19,632 nucleotides of DNA from an uncultured Sulfurovum sp. Its GTDB lineage: Bacteria; Campylobacterota; Campylobacteria; Campylobacterales; Sulfurovaceae. Made by a program: the position numbers and the translations under genes. Position 1 is the stretch's first letter. The number at the start of each line of letters is the position of its first letter. This document shows, piece after piece, positions 6,553 to 13,362 of the stretch. The notes under the pieces are model-generated. The model did no database searches. It was not told the DNA's origin and was given only the letters and a program-made list of their open reading frames with translations. Location: assembly GCA_947313765.1 (NCBI GenBank), contig CAMZNQ010000051.1, forward strand, positions 1 through 19,632, written 5' to 3'.

Positions 6553-8208
6553 TTAATATTGAGGCATTCTTAATGGTTTTCTCTCTTTTTGTCCTTTTGA
6601 GACTACAGGTTTGTATACTCCACTATCTCTATTTAACTTTATAACAAAACAGCTATTGTTAAAAGAGGCATCATAAACTTCAACCAGATAGTCTCCTGAA
6701 GTTAAATTAATTGTTAAACTATCAGAACTTGTACCCTCTAAAGGAGACATACCCATAGATTTAACTGGATACTCAGCTCTATATATAACAATATCTGGGT
6801 CTCCATAGGAGTTCCCATATGGTTGTGCATCAAAAGTATATATTCCCGTCTTATCAATTTTGACTTTTATAAATGTTCTATTTCCAAGTTTATTATAGAC
6901 TCCATATCTATTTTTATTGCATTGAGTAATCCACTTTCCTACTTTTAGCTCTCTGTATACTGGTAAAACATCTTCTCCTATTGCCCTATTTGAACGATAT
7001 TTACCATATTCATCATTGATAGGTGCAATTCCTTCGGATGAAACTACATTATCAATTTCATAAGCTTTAGAAGCATTTTCAGATTTTAAAGCATGGATAA
7101 AAGAGAAAATACTTGTAAATGCAGGTGTATTTCTCTCTCCTGAAACCATTGCCTCAAAAATTGGTTTAAATCCTAAATTTAGATTATCATTACCATCTTG
7201 ATTTTTATCATATAAATCATAAAGAATACGTTGAACAGATGCTTCTGAGAACCAACCTGGATTTTCATGTACAGCTGTCTCTATATTCATTGACCAACCT
7301 GAACTTTGTCCATATCCTGAAGTATCAAAATAGACAGGGTTATCTGTTGCTATGGCAGATAGAGCATTTCCCCACCCCTCTCCAAATGCAACACGAATAT
7401 CTAAAGAGTCTCCAGATGAATGTGGTCCACCTATACTAACTGAACGTGAAAATTTATCTTCAAAAAAATGACCCCACTCATGAATAATAATATGGTCATC
7501 ATACTCATCTGTATCGGAGTTAGCATCTCCTAAAATCCATAAATTATCCTCTCCATCATAGTTTGAGGTAACAATCTGTCCAATGCTTCTATCTCCTCCA
7601 GCAGCTACATTATTTATCGACCAATTTACAGTTAGTTGAGGAAAATTAATATCTGGCTTTGCTTTTATAACTTTTTGCATAACCGTATTGATACTATCTA
7701 AAATAGCAAAAGGTGCAGATTTTCTAATTTTAGAGTATGCTTCTCCATCCCATCCAGATGGAGCATGTAAGTCTCTAATAGAAGGTTTTGTTCCGCTATC
7801 AATTAATGAACCCTCTAAAACATACATAGCTTTCATCTTTGTATTATCAACAACTGAGACATCCCATTGACCCTCTTTATACATTCTTGCATATACCCGA
7901 ATTTTTATAGGGGTATTTTCTGGAACATAAACAGTATACTCCCCATCATTATTTGAGGTTGTAGAGTACAAAACTAAGTCATTTACATCAAGTGCTTTAA
8001 TATATAAATTTTTTCCTCTCTCTTTTTTAATATTACTATAGTCTAAACTAATAAGACCATAATTTCCATCTTTAAGGGGAACTCTATCATATGTAATAAC
8101 ACCTGAAATTTTAACACCTTCTCCCTCTTTTGAAACTTGAGGAGTATTACACCCTATAAAGAAAAAAAGAAGAAGTAAAGAAAAAAAGCTAAGTTTTTGT
8201 TTAAGCAT
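6553..8208 (-). CDS. HEWGH metalloprotease-like lipoprotein
   Basis: This 551-residue lipoprotein has a lipobox at FFFIGC, with C20 the acylated residue. An N-terminal carboxypeptidase-regulatory-like domain (about 32-110) precedes the core: HEWGH at 243-247, then AFGEGWGNALS with E277, again 30 residues after the second His. The flanking blocks are shared with the downstream paralogue: FPQLTVNWS, DEYDDHIIIHEWGH, SVQRILYDLYD, FTSIFSFI and LTSGDYLVEVYD. The copies differ in anchoring: this one is lipid-anchored and lacks a C-terminal helix. The next gene starts 60 bp further on, with its own good ribosome binding site, so the pair probably arose by tandem duplication and may form one operon. 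Function is inferred from the zinc motif only. Confidence 0.82.
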   Translation of the reverse strand: MLKQKLSFFSLLLLFFFIGCNTPQVSKEGEGVKISGVITYDRVPLKDGNYGLISLDYSNIKKERGKNLYIKALDVNDLVLYSTTSNNDGEYTVYVPENTPIKIRVYARMYKEGQWDVSVVDNTKMKAMYVLEGSLIDSGTKPSIRDLHAPSGWDGEAYSKIRKSAPFAILDSINTVMQKVIKAKPDINFPQLTVNWSINNVAAGGDRSIGQIVTSNYDGEDNLWILGDANSDTDEYDDHIIIHEWGHFFEDKFSRSVSIGGPHSSGDSLDIRVAFGEGWGNALSAIATDNPVYFDTSGYGQSSGWSMNIETAVHENPGWFSEASVQRILYDLYDKNQDGNDNLNLGFKPIFEAMVSGERNTPAFTSIFSFIHALKSENASKAYEIDNVVSSEGIAPINDEYGKYRSNRAIGEDVLPVYRELKVGKWITQCNKNRYGVYNKLGNRTFIKVKIDKTGIYTFDAQPYGNSYGDPDIVIYRAEYPVKSMGMSPLEGTSSDSLTINLTSGDYLVEVYDASFNNSCFVIKLNRDSGVYKPVVSKGQKERKPLRMPQY

Positions 8209-8236
8209 GAAAATCCTTTTACTACCATATATTTAG

Positions 8237-8245
8237 AGTTTAGCA
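8237..8245 (-). promoter_or_regulatory. Possible extended -10 for the metalloprotease lipoprotein
   Basis: On the - strand the sequence reads TGC-TAAACT, about 30 bases before the ATG at 8208, in the divergent gap with the PAS gene. AAGGA precedes the ATG. The hexamer match is only partial. Confidence 0.3.
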
Positions 8246-8381
8246 TATAAAAGAAAAAAAAGATATACTTATTTTTTATTTTTTTTTGTTTTTAAAGTTA
8301 ATTAATATTATTAAAGTAATAATAAATGTTATTTTTCTATAAAAGATATTTTTTTAAATGGCTTTTTTATAAAGAGTTCGC

Positions 8382-8387
8382 TAGAAT
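8382..8387 (+). promoter_or_regulatory. Possible -10 element for the PAS gene
   Basis: TAGAAT lies 30 bp before the ATG, preceded by GC and T-rich DNA. Very similar TAGAAT hexamers precede the OmpA-like gene and tig in this window. The 209-bp divergent gap around it is otherwise only AT-rich runs. Confidence 0.4.
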
Positions 8388-8417
8388 AATTGAAGAAATT
8401 ATAAGGTAATAATAGAT

Positions 8418-8984
8418 ATGATATATAGACCAATTGTTTTAGATAAAGAGATATTTTTTTCTAAAAAGAAATTTATTGTAAGTAAAACTGATACTAAAGG
8501 TAACATTATTTTTGTAAATAAGAATTTTGAAGATATATCAGGATATACAGAAGAAGAGTTAAAAGGTATGCCACATAATGTAATAAGACATCCAGATATG
8601 CCAAGAGCTATCTTTTTTTTAATTTGGAACTCTTTAAAAGCAGGGCGTGAAGTTTCAGGAGTAATAAAAAATTTAGCAAAAAGTGGTAAGTACTATTGGG
8701 TTATTAGTGACTTTTCTATTGAAAAAAATATCAAAGGAGATATAGTATCATTTACAGCATTTAGAAGAGGAGCTCCTGACCAAGTTATTGAGGAGATAGA
8801 AGAGTTGTATGATGAGATGCTATCCATTGAAAAAAAAGAGGGAATAGAGGGTTCATTATTATATTTAGAATCTTTTTTAGATGAAAAGAAAATCTCTTAT
8901 GATGAGTTTTTAGAAGAGCTTATACGACCAAAAGGAGTTCTTGGTCTACTTCTAAACAGTTTTAAAAATATCTTTCCATCATAA
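8418..8984 (+). CDS. PAS-domain sensor, Aer/CetB-like energy-taxis type
   Basis: This 188-residue cytoplasmic protein has one PAS domain at about residues 20-120. It carries the features of the FAD-binding PAS of Aer: TDTKGNIIFVNKNFEDISGYTEEEL, then NVIRHPDMPRAIFFLIW, GVIKNLAKSGKYYWV, and a closing ISDFS strand. The IRHPDMP block is the hallmark of this group, which senses redox state through FAD. There is no HAMP, MCP signalling, kinase or GGDEF domain. In Campylobacter jejuni the comparable CetB works with a separate membrane protein CetA to signal energy taxis; no CetA-like gene is in this window. About 65 acidic residues follow the PAS domain and are unassigned. AAGG is 11 bases before the ATG, rather far. 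Confidence 0.8.
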   Translation: MIYRPIVLDKEIFFSKKKFIVSKTDTKGNIIFVNKNFEDISGYTEEELKGMPHNVIRHPDMPRAIFFLIWNSLKAGREVSGVIKNLAKSGKYYWVISDFSIEKNIKGDIVSFTAFRRGAPDQVIEEIEELYDEMLSIEKKEGIEGSLLYLESFLDEKKISYDEFLEELIRPKGVLGLLLNSFKNIFPS

Positions 8985-8991
8985 TTAATAA

Positions 8992-9025
8992 AATATCCAA
9001 CTTGATTTAAATCGAGTTAGATATT
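8992..9025 (-). terminator. Large inverted repeat between PAS and NlpC/P60 genes
   Basis: Two 17-base arms (8992-9008 and 9009-9025) match at 15 of 17 positions with no spacer, so the TTTAAA centre forms the loop. The right arm covers the stop codon of the - strand NlpC/P60 gene. On the - strand the stem is followed by TTTTATTAATT, giving an intrinsic terminator for that gene. On the + strand no T-run follows, so it would serve the PAS gene less well. Confidence 0.65.
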
Positions 9026-9808
9026 ACTGTTTAACGGTATCTCTTCTACAGTTTGCAAATCCTCATATCTTGCAAAGCTTCTATTATCGTTAAGTAATCG
9101 TCTTCCCTTTAAAAATCTATTTCTATAGAATATTTTTCTATCAAAAGAGCTAATTACTACCTTTTTTTGTGCTGAACTAGCATGTATAAATTTATGGTCT
9201 CCAATATAGATACCTACATGATTAACTTTTCCATGAAAACCCTTACTTGTATCAAAAAATACTAAATCTCCCTTCTCTAACTCATCAAATGAGACCTCCA
9301 TTCCTACATTTGCTTGATGTCCTGAATATCTAGGTATTGTAATTCCATTGTTTCTATATATGTACTTTGTAAATCCTGAACAATCAAATGATGATGGTCC
9401 ATTTGCAGCCCAGATATATGGTACTCCTAAATACTCCTTTGCCATCTCTATCACTTCATCTTTTTTTGTAAACTCTACCCAGTTATCCTCTACTTCAATA
9501 GATTCCATTGGAGCTAATAAACTTCCTGATACATCTATATCTATGTTGTTTTTAACATTAAGTGCCAATTCATCAAGAATAGTTGAATCCATTACAATAT
9601 CATTTTCATCTATATTTGGAAGAAGTTTAATACCGTTGTTTGATTGAAGATTTTGGGAGCTGGAGATATTTTTATCTTCTGTAGTTGATGTTGTAAGATT
9701 TTTATCTTTTAACTCTGGGTTAATTTTAGATACCTTGTTTTCTACACACCCTATAAATATAAGAGGTAGAGTTAAAGATATAATGGATAATTTAATCTTT
9801 CTTTTCAA
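9017..9808 (-). CDS. NlpC/P60 family lipoprotein, probable peptidoglycan endopeptidase
   Basis: This 263-residue lipoprotein has signal peptide MKRKIKLSIISLTLPLIFIG and lipobox Cys C21. A low-complexity linker (about 22-110) rich in Asn, Ser, Lys and Asp precedes the NlpC/P60 domain (about 115-235). The catalytic triad is visible: C143 in SSFDCSGF, H197 in VNHVGIYIG and H209 in FIHASSA. Enzymes of this type cleave D-gamma-glutamyl-meso-diaminopimelate bonds in peptidoglycan, here probably from the outer membrane or periplasm. The start is a TTG at 9808, with AAGGA about seven bases upstream; no ATG gives the signal peptide. About 30 residues follow the domain and are unassigned. It is a single-gene unit, convergent with the PAS gene. 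Confidence 0.88.
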   Translation of the reverse strand: MKRKIKLSIISLTLPLIFIGCVENKVSKINPELKDKNLTTSTTEDKNISSSQNLQSNNGIKLLPNIDENDIVMDSTILDELALNVKNNIDIDVSGSLLAPMESIEVEDNWVEFTKKDEVIEMAKEYLGVPYIWAANGPSSFDCSGFTKYIYRNNGITIPRYSGHQANVGMEVSFDELEKGDLVFFDTSKGFHGKVNHVGIYIGDHKFIHASSAQKKVVISSFDRKIFYRNRFLKGRRLLNDNRSFARYEDLQTVEEIPLNSNI

Positions 9809-9999
9809 AAAAAATCCTTTTTAAATATTTTTAAGTAAAAAGAAAAATTAACCCATATTTGTGTAATAATTGTGTATTTTGATACAAAATAGTAACATTG
9901 TTAATAAAAACACTACATTTAATATTTATTAAATATATTTCACTATCTATAATAAATATTAATTTAAAATAAATAATTAATTATTTTATTTAAGTATTT
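9809..9999. other. AT-rich gap between the NlpC/P60 and mnmD-like genes
   Basis: The 191-bp gap holds no gene. At 9876-9890 ATTTTG and CAAAAT flank a three-base centre, a 15-bp palindrome about 75 bp before the NlpC/P60 start and a possible operator. At 9971-9986 a 16-bp all-AT palindrome follows the mnmD-like stop and could act as a weak terminator. No clear -10 for the NlpC/P60 gene was found. Confidence 0.35.
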
Positions 10000-10767
10000 C
10001 TATCTGAAATCTCTATCCCTAAAGCTCTTAGCTGTGGGATTACGAACTTTTTTTAACTCCATATCTATATACTCAAAATTTTTCAATTTTTTCATGGAGG
10101 CAATAGTTGAATATCTACTTTTTTTACCATAATAAATAAAAATAAAAAAACCACTCTCATAAAGCCCCAGTCTAGTTGAAGCAGAGGTTGAGTAGGTTGT
10201 TAATATAACATCTATATTACTAATGGAGACAATATCCATAAAAAACTCTTTTGTCCATAAAAGAGGATTTTTTGTTGGAGAAAATGCATCTTGATATACA
10301 ATATCTATCTTATCTTCTATTTTAGGAACAGATTCTCTTGCATCTCCTAAAAGAATCTCTATTTTAAACTGCTCATCTTCATAAAATAGATTTTGGCTAA
10401 CTTCATATATGATATCTTTTAGTTCATTGAACTCTTTTGGATAGTCAAAATCTTTTAAAGAGTGAATTAACTCTTCATCAAACTCTGGAGATAATATGTG
10501 AACTTTAGTTTTTAGACTATTTTTTTTTATATATAGAAGTGTAGCAAAGCTATTGTATCCTAAACCAAAACATATATCTAAAATCGTTAACTTGGTAGCA
10601 TTTTTTTTTAGACTTAATGCAGGTTTTACATGCTTCTCTAAACTCTCATGTAATGCTCCATCTTTAGTGGAGTGATAGGATTCAGCAAACTCTTCTGAAA
10701 AGAGAGTATTTGTCCCATCTTCTGATAGAATGACTCTCTTTTTAGGACGCAAGGTTTTGTTATACAT
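10000..10767 (-). CDS. MnmC2/MnmD-type tRNA methyltransferase, stand-alone
   Basis: This 255-residue protein has a SAM-binding Rossmann motif at about 62-74 (ILDICFGLGYNSF) and the family signature from Q159 to W171 (QDAFSPTKNPLLW). That signature marks the methyltransferase half of MnmC, which methylates the aminomethyl group of the wobble uridine to give mnm5(s2)U in tRNA. The FAD-dependent oxidase half of bifunctional MnmC is absent, so this is the single-domain form. It is the last gene of the luxS unit, 25 bp after an unknown small gene. The ATG is close to the preceding stop and has only a weak ribosome binding site. LuxS recycles S-ribosylhomocysteine made after SAM-dependent methylation, so the pairing is metabolically sensible but not proof of a link. 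Confidence 0.82.
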   Translation of the reverse strand: MYNKTLRPKKRVILSEDGTNTLFSEEFAESYHSTKDGALHESLEKHVKPALSLKKNATKLTILDICFGLGYNSFATLLYIKKNSLKTKVHILSPEFDEELIHSLKDFDYPKEFNELKDIIYEVSQNLFYEDEQFKIEILLGDARESVPKIEDKIDIVYQDAFSPTKNPLLWTKEFFMDIVSISNIDVILTTYSTSASTRLGLYESGFFIFIYYGKKSRYSTIASMKKLKNFEYIDMELKKVRNPTAKSFRDRDFR

Positions 10768-10792
10768 TTTTCATGGTTAGAACTCTCAAATA

Positions 10793-11095
10793 TTATAATC
10801 CTACCTCATCTAACTCTTTAAAGACAAATGACTCTTTAACCTCTTCAATTGTCTCCTCTTTACGAACAGTAAGTACCATCATACCCTCATCCATAAACTC
10901 CATATAGGACTCATATTTATCTTTCATAACGATAAAATCAACCCAATCATCAAAATCTTGACGCTTATCATAAAAGGTTGTATCTTTTGCTATTCCACCT
11001 TCAAATTCAACCAATGCCCAATATTTAGCATCAATAACTTTTGTAATTTTAGCATTTTTATCATCTTTAGAATCAACACAAATCCAAACTAGCAT
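10793..11095 (-). CDS. Unknown 100-residue protein between luxS and the mnmD-like gene
   Basis: The gene starts at the base after the luxS stop (TAGATG) and so is translationally coupled to it. The product is acidic and soluble, without signal peptide or membrane helix. It runs MLVWICVDSKDDKNAKITKV, then AKYWALVEFEGGIAKDTTFYDK, VDFIVMKD and GMMVLTVRKEETIEEVKES. The strand-helix order loosely recalls the NifX/NafY-type (Nitro_FeMo-Co) fold, but the resemblance is weak and judged by eye. There is a single Cys (residue 6). The strict coupling suggests a role near the methyl cycle or tRNA modification; the function is unknown. Confidence 0.8.
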   Translation of the reverse strand: MLVWICVDSKDDKNAKITKVIDAKYWALVEFEGGIAKDTTFYDKRQDFDDWVDFIVMKDKYESYMEFMDEGMMVLTVRKEETIEEVKESFVFKELDEVGL

Positions 11096-11605
11096 CTATA
11101 ACCCTTTAAGTTTTTTCTTTGAGAGTTTTAACTCATCATTATTCATTATTCCTATCTTGCTATCAAGTATATCTTGAGCAATATTTTTTGCCTCTTCAAG
11201 AGAGTGCATCTTATATGTACCACATTGATAGATATTTAATTCAGGAATATCTGACTGTTTTTTAACATTTAAAACATCAAGCATTGATTTTTTCCAAGCT
11301 TTAGCAACTCTCTTCTCTTTAGGTGTACCAAGAAGTGACATATAGAATCCTGTTCTACACCCCATTGGAGATATATCAATAATTTCAACTTTTTTAGAAT
11401 TTAAATGGTCTCTCATAAATCCTGCAAATAGATGCTCTAGTGTATGGATACCTCTTTCACTTAAAATTGATTCATTTGGTCTACAAAATCGTAAATCAAA
11501 AACAGTAATATCATCACCACTTGGAGTGGTCATTGACTTTGCTACTCTAACTGCTGGTGCAGGCATCTTTGTATGGTCTACTCTAAAACTGTCTAATAGT
11601 GGCAT
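11096..11605 (-). CDS. luxS: S-ribosylhomocysteine lyase LuxS
   Basis: This 169-residue enzyme cleaves S-ribosylhomocysteine to homocysteine and 4,5-dihydroxy-2,3-pentanedione, the precursor of autoinducer 2, completing SAM detoxification. The metal ligands are H54 and H58 in HTLEH, and C128 in YQCGTY. E57 and C83 ([10 protein letters not shown]) are the catalytic residues. The N-terminus [20 protein letters not shown] is typical, and the length is full. AAGGA lies seven bases before the ATG. It heads a three-gene unit, divergent from folE across a 101-bp gap. Confidence 0.97.
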   Translation of the reverse strand: MPLLDSFRVDHTKMPAPAVRVAKSMTTPSGDDITVFDLRFCRPNESILSERGIHTLEHLFAGFMRDHLNSKKVEIIDISPMGCRTGFYMSLLGTPKEKRVAKAWKKSMLDVLNVKKQSDIPELNIYQCGTYKMHSLEEAKNIAQDILDSKIGIMNNDELKLSKKKLKGL

Positions 11606-11706
11606 ATATAATCCTTATGTTCTTTTTTAATTAATATTAAGGTCGCAATATACAATAAAAATCATAAAAGATGGTAATATATCAAAAAAATAAAGGGAAA
11701 ATGGTT
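11606..11706. promoter_or_regulatory. Divergent luxS-folE promoter region
   Basis: The gap must hold both promoters. On the + strand TACAAT at 11651-11656 is a possible -10 for folE, and the same patch reads TATATT on the - strand for luxS. No clear -35 boxes were seen. Confidence 0.35.
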
Positions 11707-12285
11707 ATGAATAGGTCAACAGAGTTTGAAGATGCTGTAAAAAAAGTTTTAGAGTTATTAGGAGAAAATCCAGAAAGAGAAGGACTATTAAAAACTCCAT
11801 CTCGTGTTGCAAAGGCATGGGGCTTTTTAACAGAGGGATACCAACAAGACCCAAAAGAGATTTTAAACCAAGCACTATTTTCTACAAGTAATGATGAGAT
11901 GGTAGTAGTACGAGATATAGAGTTCTATTCAACTTGTGAACATCATATGTTACCAATTATTGGACGCGCCCATGTAGCTTATATTCCTGATGGTAAAGTA
12001 GTAGGACTATCTAAAATTCCTCGCATAGTAAATGTTTTTGCAAGACGTTTACAGATTCAAGAGCAGATGACAGAACAGATAGCAGATGCTATTTCAGAGA
12101 GTATCAATCCAAAAGGTGTAGCTGTTGTTCTTCATGCACGACATATGTGCATGGAGATGAGAGGAGTAGAAAAAATTAACTCTACAACAGTTAGTTCTGC
12201 TCTACGTGGACTCTTTAAGAGTGACCAAAGAACAAGAAGTGAATTTTATAATATAATAAATACTACTGCACCCTCTAACTTTTAG
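11707..12285 (+). CDS. folE: GTP cyclohydrolase I
   Basis: From the chosen ATG at 11707 the product has 192 residues, the usual length. The frame is open back to 11671, but that ATG has no spaced ribosome binding site; AAAGGG at 11692-11697 is nine bases before 11707 (and only three before the ATG at 11701). FolE converts GTP to 7,8-dihydroneopterin triphosphate, the first step of folate synthesis. Zinc ligands are C77 and H80 in STCEHHML, and C148 in [29 protein letters not shown] and [12 protein letters not shown] are characteristic blocks. The 3' end overlaps the convergent coiled-coil gene by 11 bp. Confidence 0.97.
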   Translation: MNRSTEFEDAVKKVLELLGENPEREGLLKTPSRVAKAWGFLTEGYQQDPKEILNQALFSTSNDEMVVVRDIEFYSTCEHHMLPIIGRAHVAYIPDGKVVGLSKIPRIVNVFARRLQIQEQMTEQIADAISESINPKGVAVVLHARHMCMEMRGVEKINSTTVSSALRGLFKSDQRTRSEFYNIINTTAPSNF

Positions 12286-12288
12286 AGG
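12272..12288. terminator. Hairpin covering the stop codons of folE and the convergent gene
   Basis: CCTCTAA and TTAGAGG form a perfect 7-bp stem with loop CTT. The folE stop (12283-12285) and the opposing stop (12275-12277) lie in opposite arms. On the + strand a CTTTTT run begins about seven bases downstream, so it may terminate folE; the - strand lacks a T-run. Confidence 0.5.
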
Positions 12289-12523
12289 ATTGCATCTTTT
12301 TGATTATCTCTTCACGCTCTTCTATAAAAGCTAACATCTCTAGCTCATGTCTCTCTCTATCTTCCAATAGAGTTTTAATTTTTATATTCTTTTCACTATT
12401 TTCTGATTCTAGTGATTTAATTTTTTTTATATAGATAGATTTTGTAATTAACCATCCAAATATATATCCCAATAGAATAGCTAATATAAGATAGAGTGAA
12501 ATTTCTATTATAGTTTCTGACAT
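12275..12523 (-). CDS. Small inner-membrane coiled-coil protein, unknown function
   Basis: The 82-residue product has one N-terminal membrane helix (about residues 6-27, [20 protein letters not shown]). A highly charged heptad-like helix follows to the end (about 33-78, rich in Lys and Glu), presumably cytoplasmic. The topology resembles other one-helix coiled-coil envelope proteins, but I recognise no family. Its ATG shares one base with the stop of the OmpA-like gene (TAATG), so the two are coupled and may form an envelope complex. The 3' end overlaps folE by 11 bp. Confidence 0.75.
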   Translation of the reverse strand: MSETIIEISLYLILAILLGYIFGWLITKSIYIKKIKSLESENSEKNIKIKTLLEDRERHELEMLAFIEEREEIIKKMQSSKS

Positions 12524-13053
12524 TACTTAACCCTTTTTAAATAAATTTCTAAATATTTTTTTTCATTTTTTTTATGTTGAATCTCTTCTCCGTAGCCAAT
12601 AGCTGAAATAAAAGACATTTTAGTTCTATTATTTATATATTTTTTTAATTCATCTGCTCGTTGTTGAGAAAGTTTTAAATTATACTGTTTATGTCCATCT
12701 TTATCTGTATATGTTTTAATTTCTACAATAGCTTCCTTTTTTAAATTATTAAGTATATTGGTTATACCTCTTAATATTTGATGATTTTTTACTAAAGAGG
12801 AGTTTTTTTCAAACTCAATAGGATTTTCTATTAAAATTTGATTTATCTCTTTTTGTGCAAACTCTACTGAACGTTTAGGTACATGTTTATCTCTTTTACG
12901 AAAGTAGCTTTTATAATATACTTTTTGAATATTTAAAATCCTTATCTTCTCAACTTTTGCCAAATAGATATGCTTAGCTTCAAATAGTAAAGTAATAGAT
13001 ATTAATAGTATTGATAAAAGTATAAAAAATAGAAAAATTATTTTTGTTCTCAT
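12523..13053 (-). CDS. Membrane-anchored OmpA-like domain protein
   Basis: From the ATG at 13053 the product has 176 residues. One N-terminal membrane helix (about 4-24, IIFLFFILLSILLISITLLF) anchors a periplasmic part. The C-terminal half (about 70-175) follows the OmpA/Pal/MotB peptidoglycan-binding pattern: IEFEKNSSLV, VEIKTYTDKDG, YNLKLSQQRADELKKYI, then AIGYGEE. The Asp of YTDKDG and the Arg of QQRA match the positions that bind diaminopimelate in the family. The in-frame ATG at 13065 would leave almost no leader after the proposed promoter; GGGA six bases before 13053 supports the later start. It is probably an inner-membrane-to-peptidoglycan linker. The similarity is moderate. Confidence 0.65.
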   Translation of the reverse strand: MRTKIIFLFFILLSILLISITLLFEAKHIYLAKVEKIRILNIQKVYYKSYFRKRDKHVPKRSVEFAQKEINQILIENPIEFEKNSSLVKNHQILRGITNILNNLKKEAIVEIKTYTDKDGHKQYNLKLSQQRADELKKYINNRTKMSFISAIGYGEEIQHKKNEKKYLEIYLKRVK

Positions 13054-13082
13054 AGATTGTCCCATTAAAGTTTTAAATCATT

Positions 13083-13091
13083 ATTCTATCA
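13083..13091 (-). promoter_or_regulatory. Extended -10 of the OmpA-like gene
   Basis: TGA-TAGAAT on the - strand places a start about 23 bases before the ATG at 13053. The same hexamer occurs before tig and the PAS gene. Confidence 0.45.
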
Positions 13092-13224
13092 TAAAAATAT
13101 TTTTTAATATATATAATCATATATATTATTCAACCGTTTTATTCTATTTTAAAGTAATAAAAAGCATAGAAATTGAAAAAAAATATTTTTTTCTTTAGAA
13201 ATATCTATTTTATGGGAGTTAGAG

Positions 13225-13253
13225 TTGTATTATGGGTATAAACTTAATATAAT
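13225..13253 (+). promoter_or_regulatory. Sigma-70-type promoter, TTGTAT-17-TATAAT
   Basis: A -35 TTGTAT (13225-13230) and a perfect -10 TATAAT (13248-13253) are separated by 17 bp. The implied start near 13260 would give a leader of about 103 bases before the UGDH-like gene, or a separate small RNA. Confidence 0.5.
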
Positions 13254-13362
13254 CTTTAAAAAAATATTTAAATTTTAAGTTAAGATAATATTCATTTAAT
13301 ATAGAATTGTGATGTAACAAAAACAAGAACAGAGTATATCAAATGAAAGGATACCTTTAAAA

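Larger units (their letters stand above)
13066..13362. other. AT-rich divergent gap upstream of the UGDH-like gene
   Basis: This 297-bp stretch holds no gene that I can see. It contains the promoters listed separately and long A and T runs. Just before the ATG at 13363, AAAGG-ATA-CCTTT (13346-13358) forms a small stem that would include the only ribosome binding site. A five-codon frame (13343-13360) overlaps the same bases and is probably fortuitous. Confidence 0.5.

Noticed and set aside
8359..8382. TGGC followed by TTCGCT before the PAS gene, considered as a sigma-54 promoter
   Set aside because: The distance between the GG and GC elements is about 18 bases instead of 10, so it does not fit; TAGAAT at 8382 explains the start better.
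10000..10767. Bifunctional MnmC
   Set aside because: The protein is only 255 residues and lacks the FAD-dependent oxidoreductase half; only the methyltransferase domain is present.
13343..13360. Five-codon leader peptide before the UGDH-like gene
   Set aside because: It has no ribosome binding site of its own and no amino-acid pattern suggesting attenuation; it is likely fortuitous.
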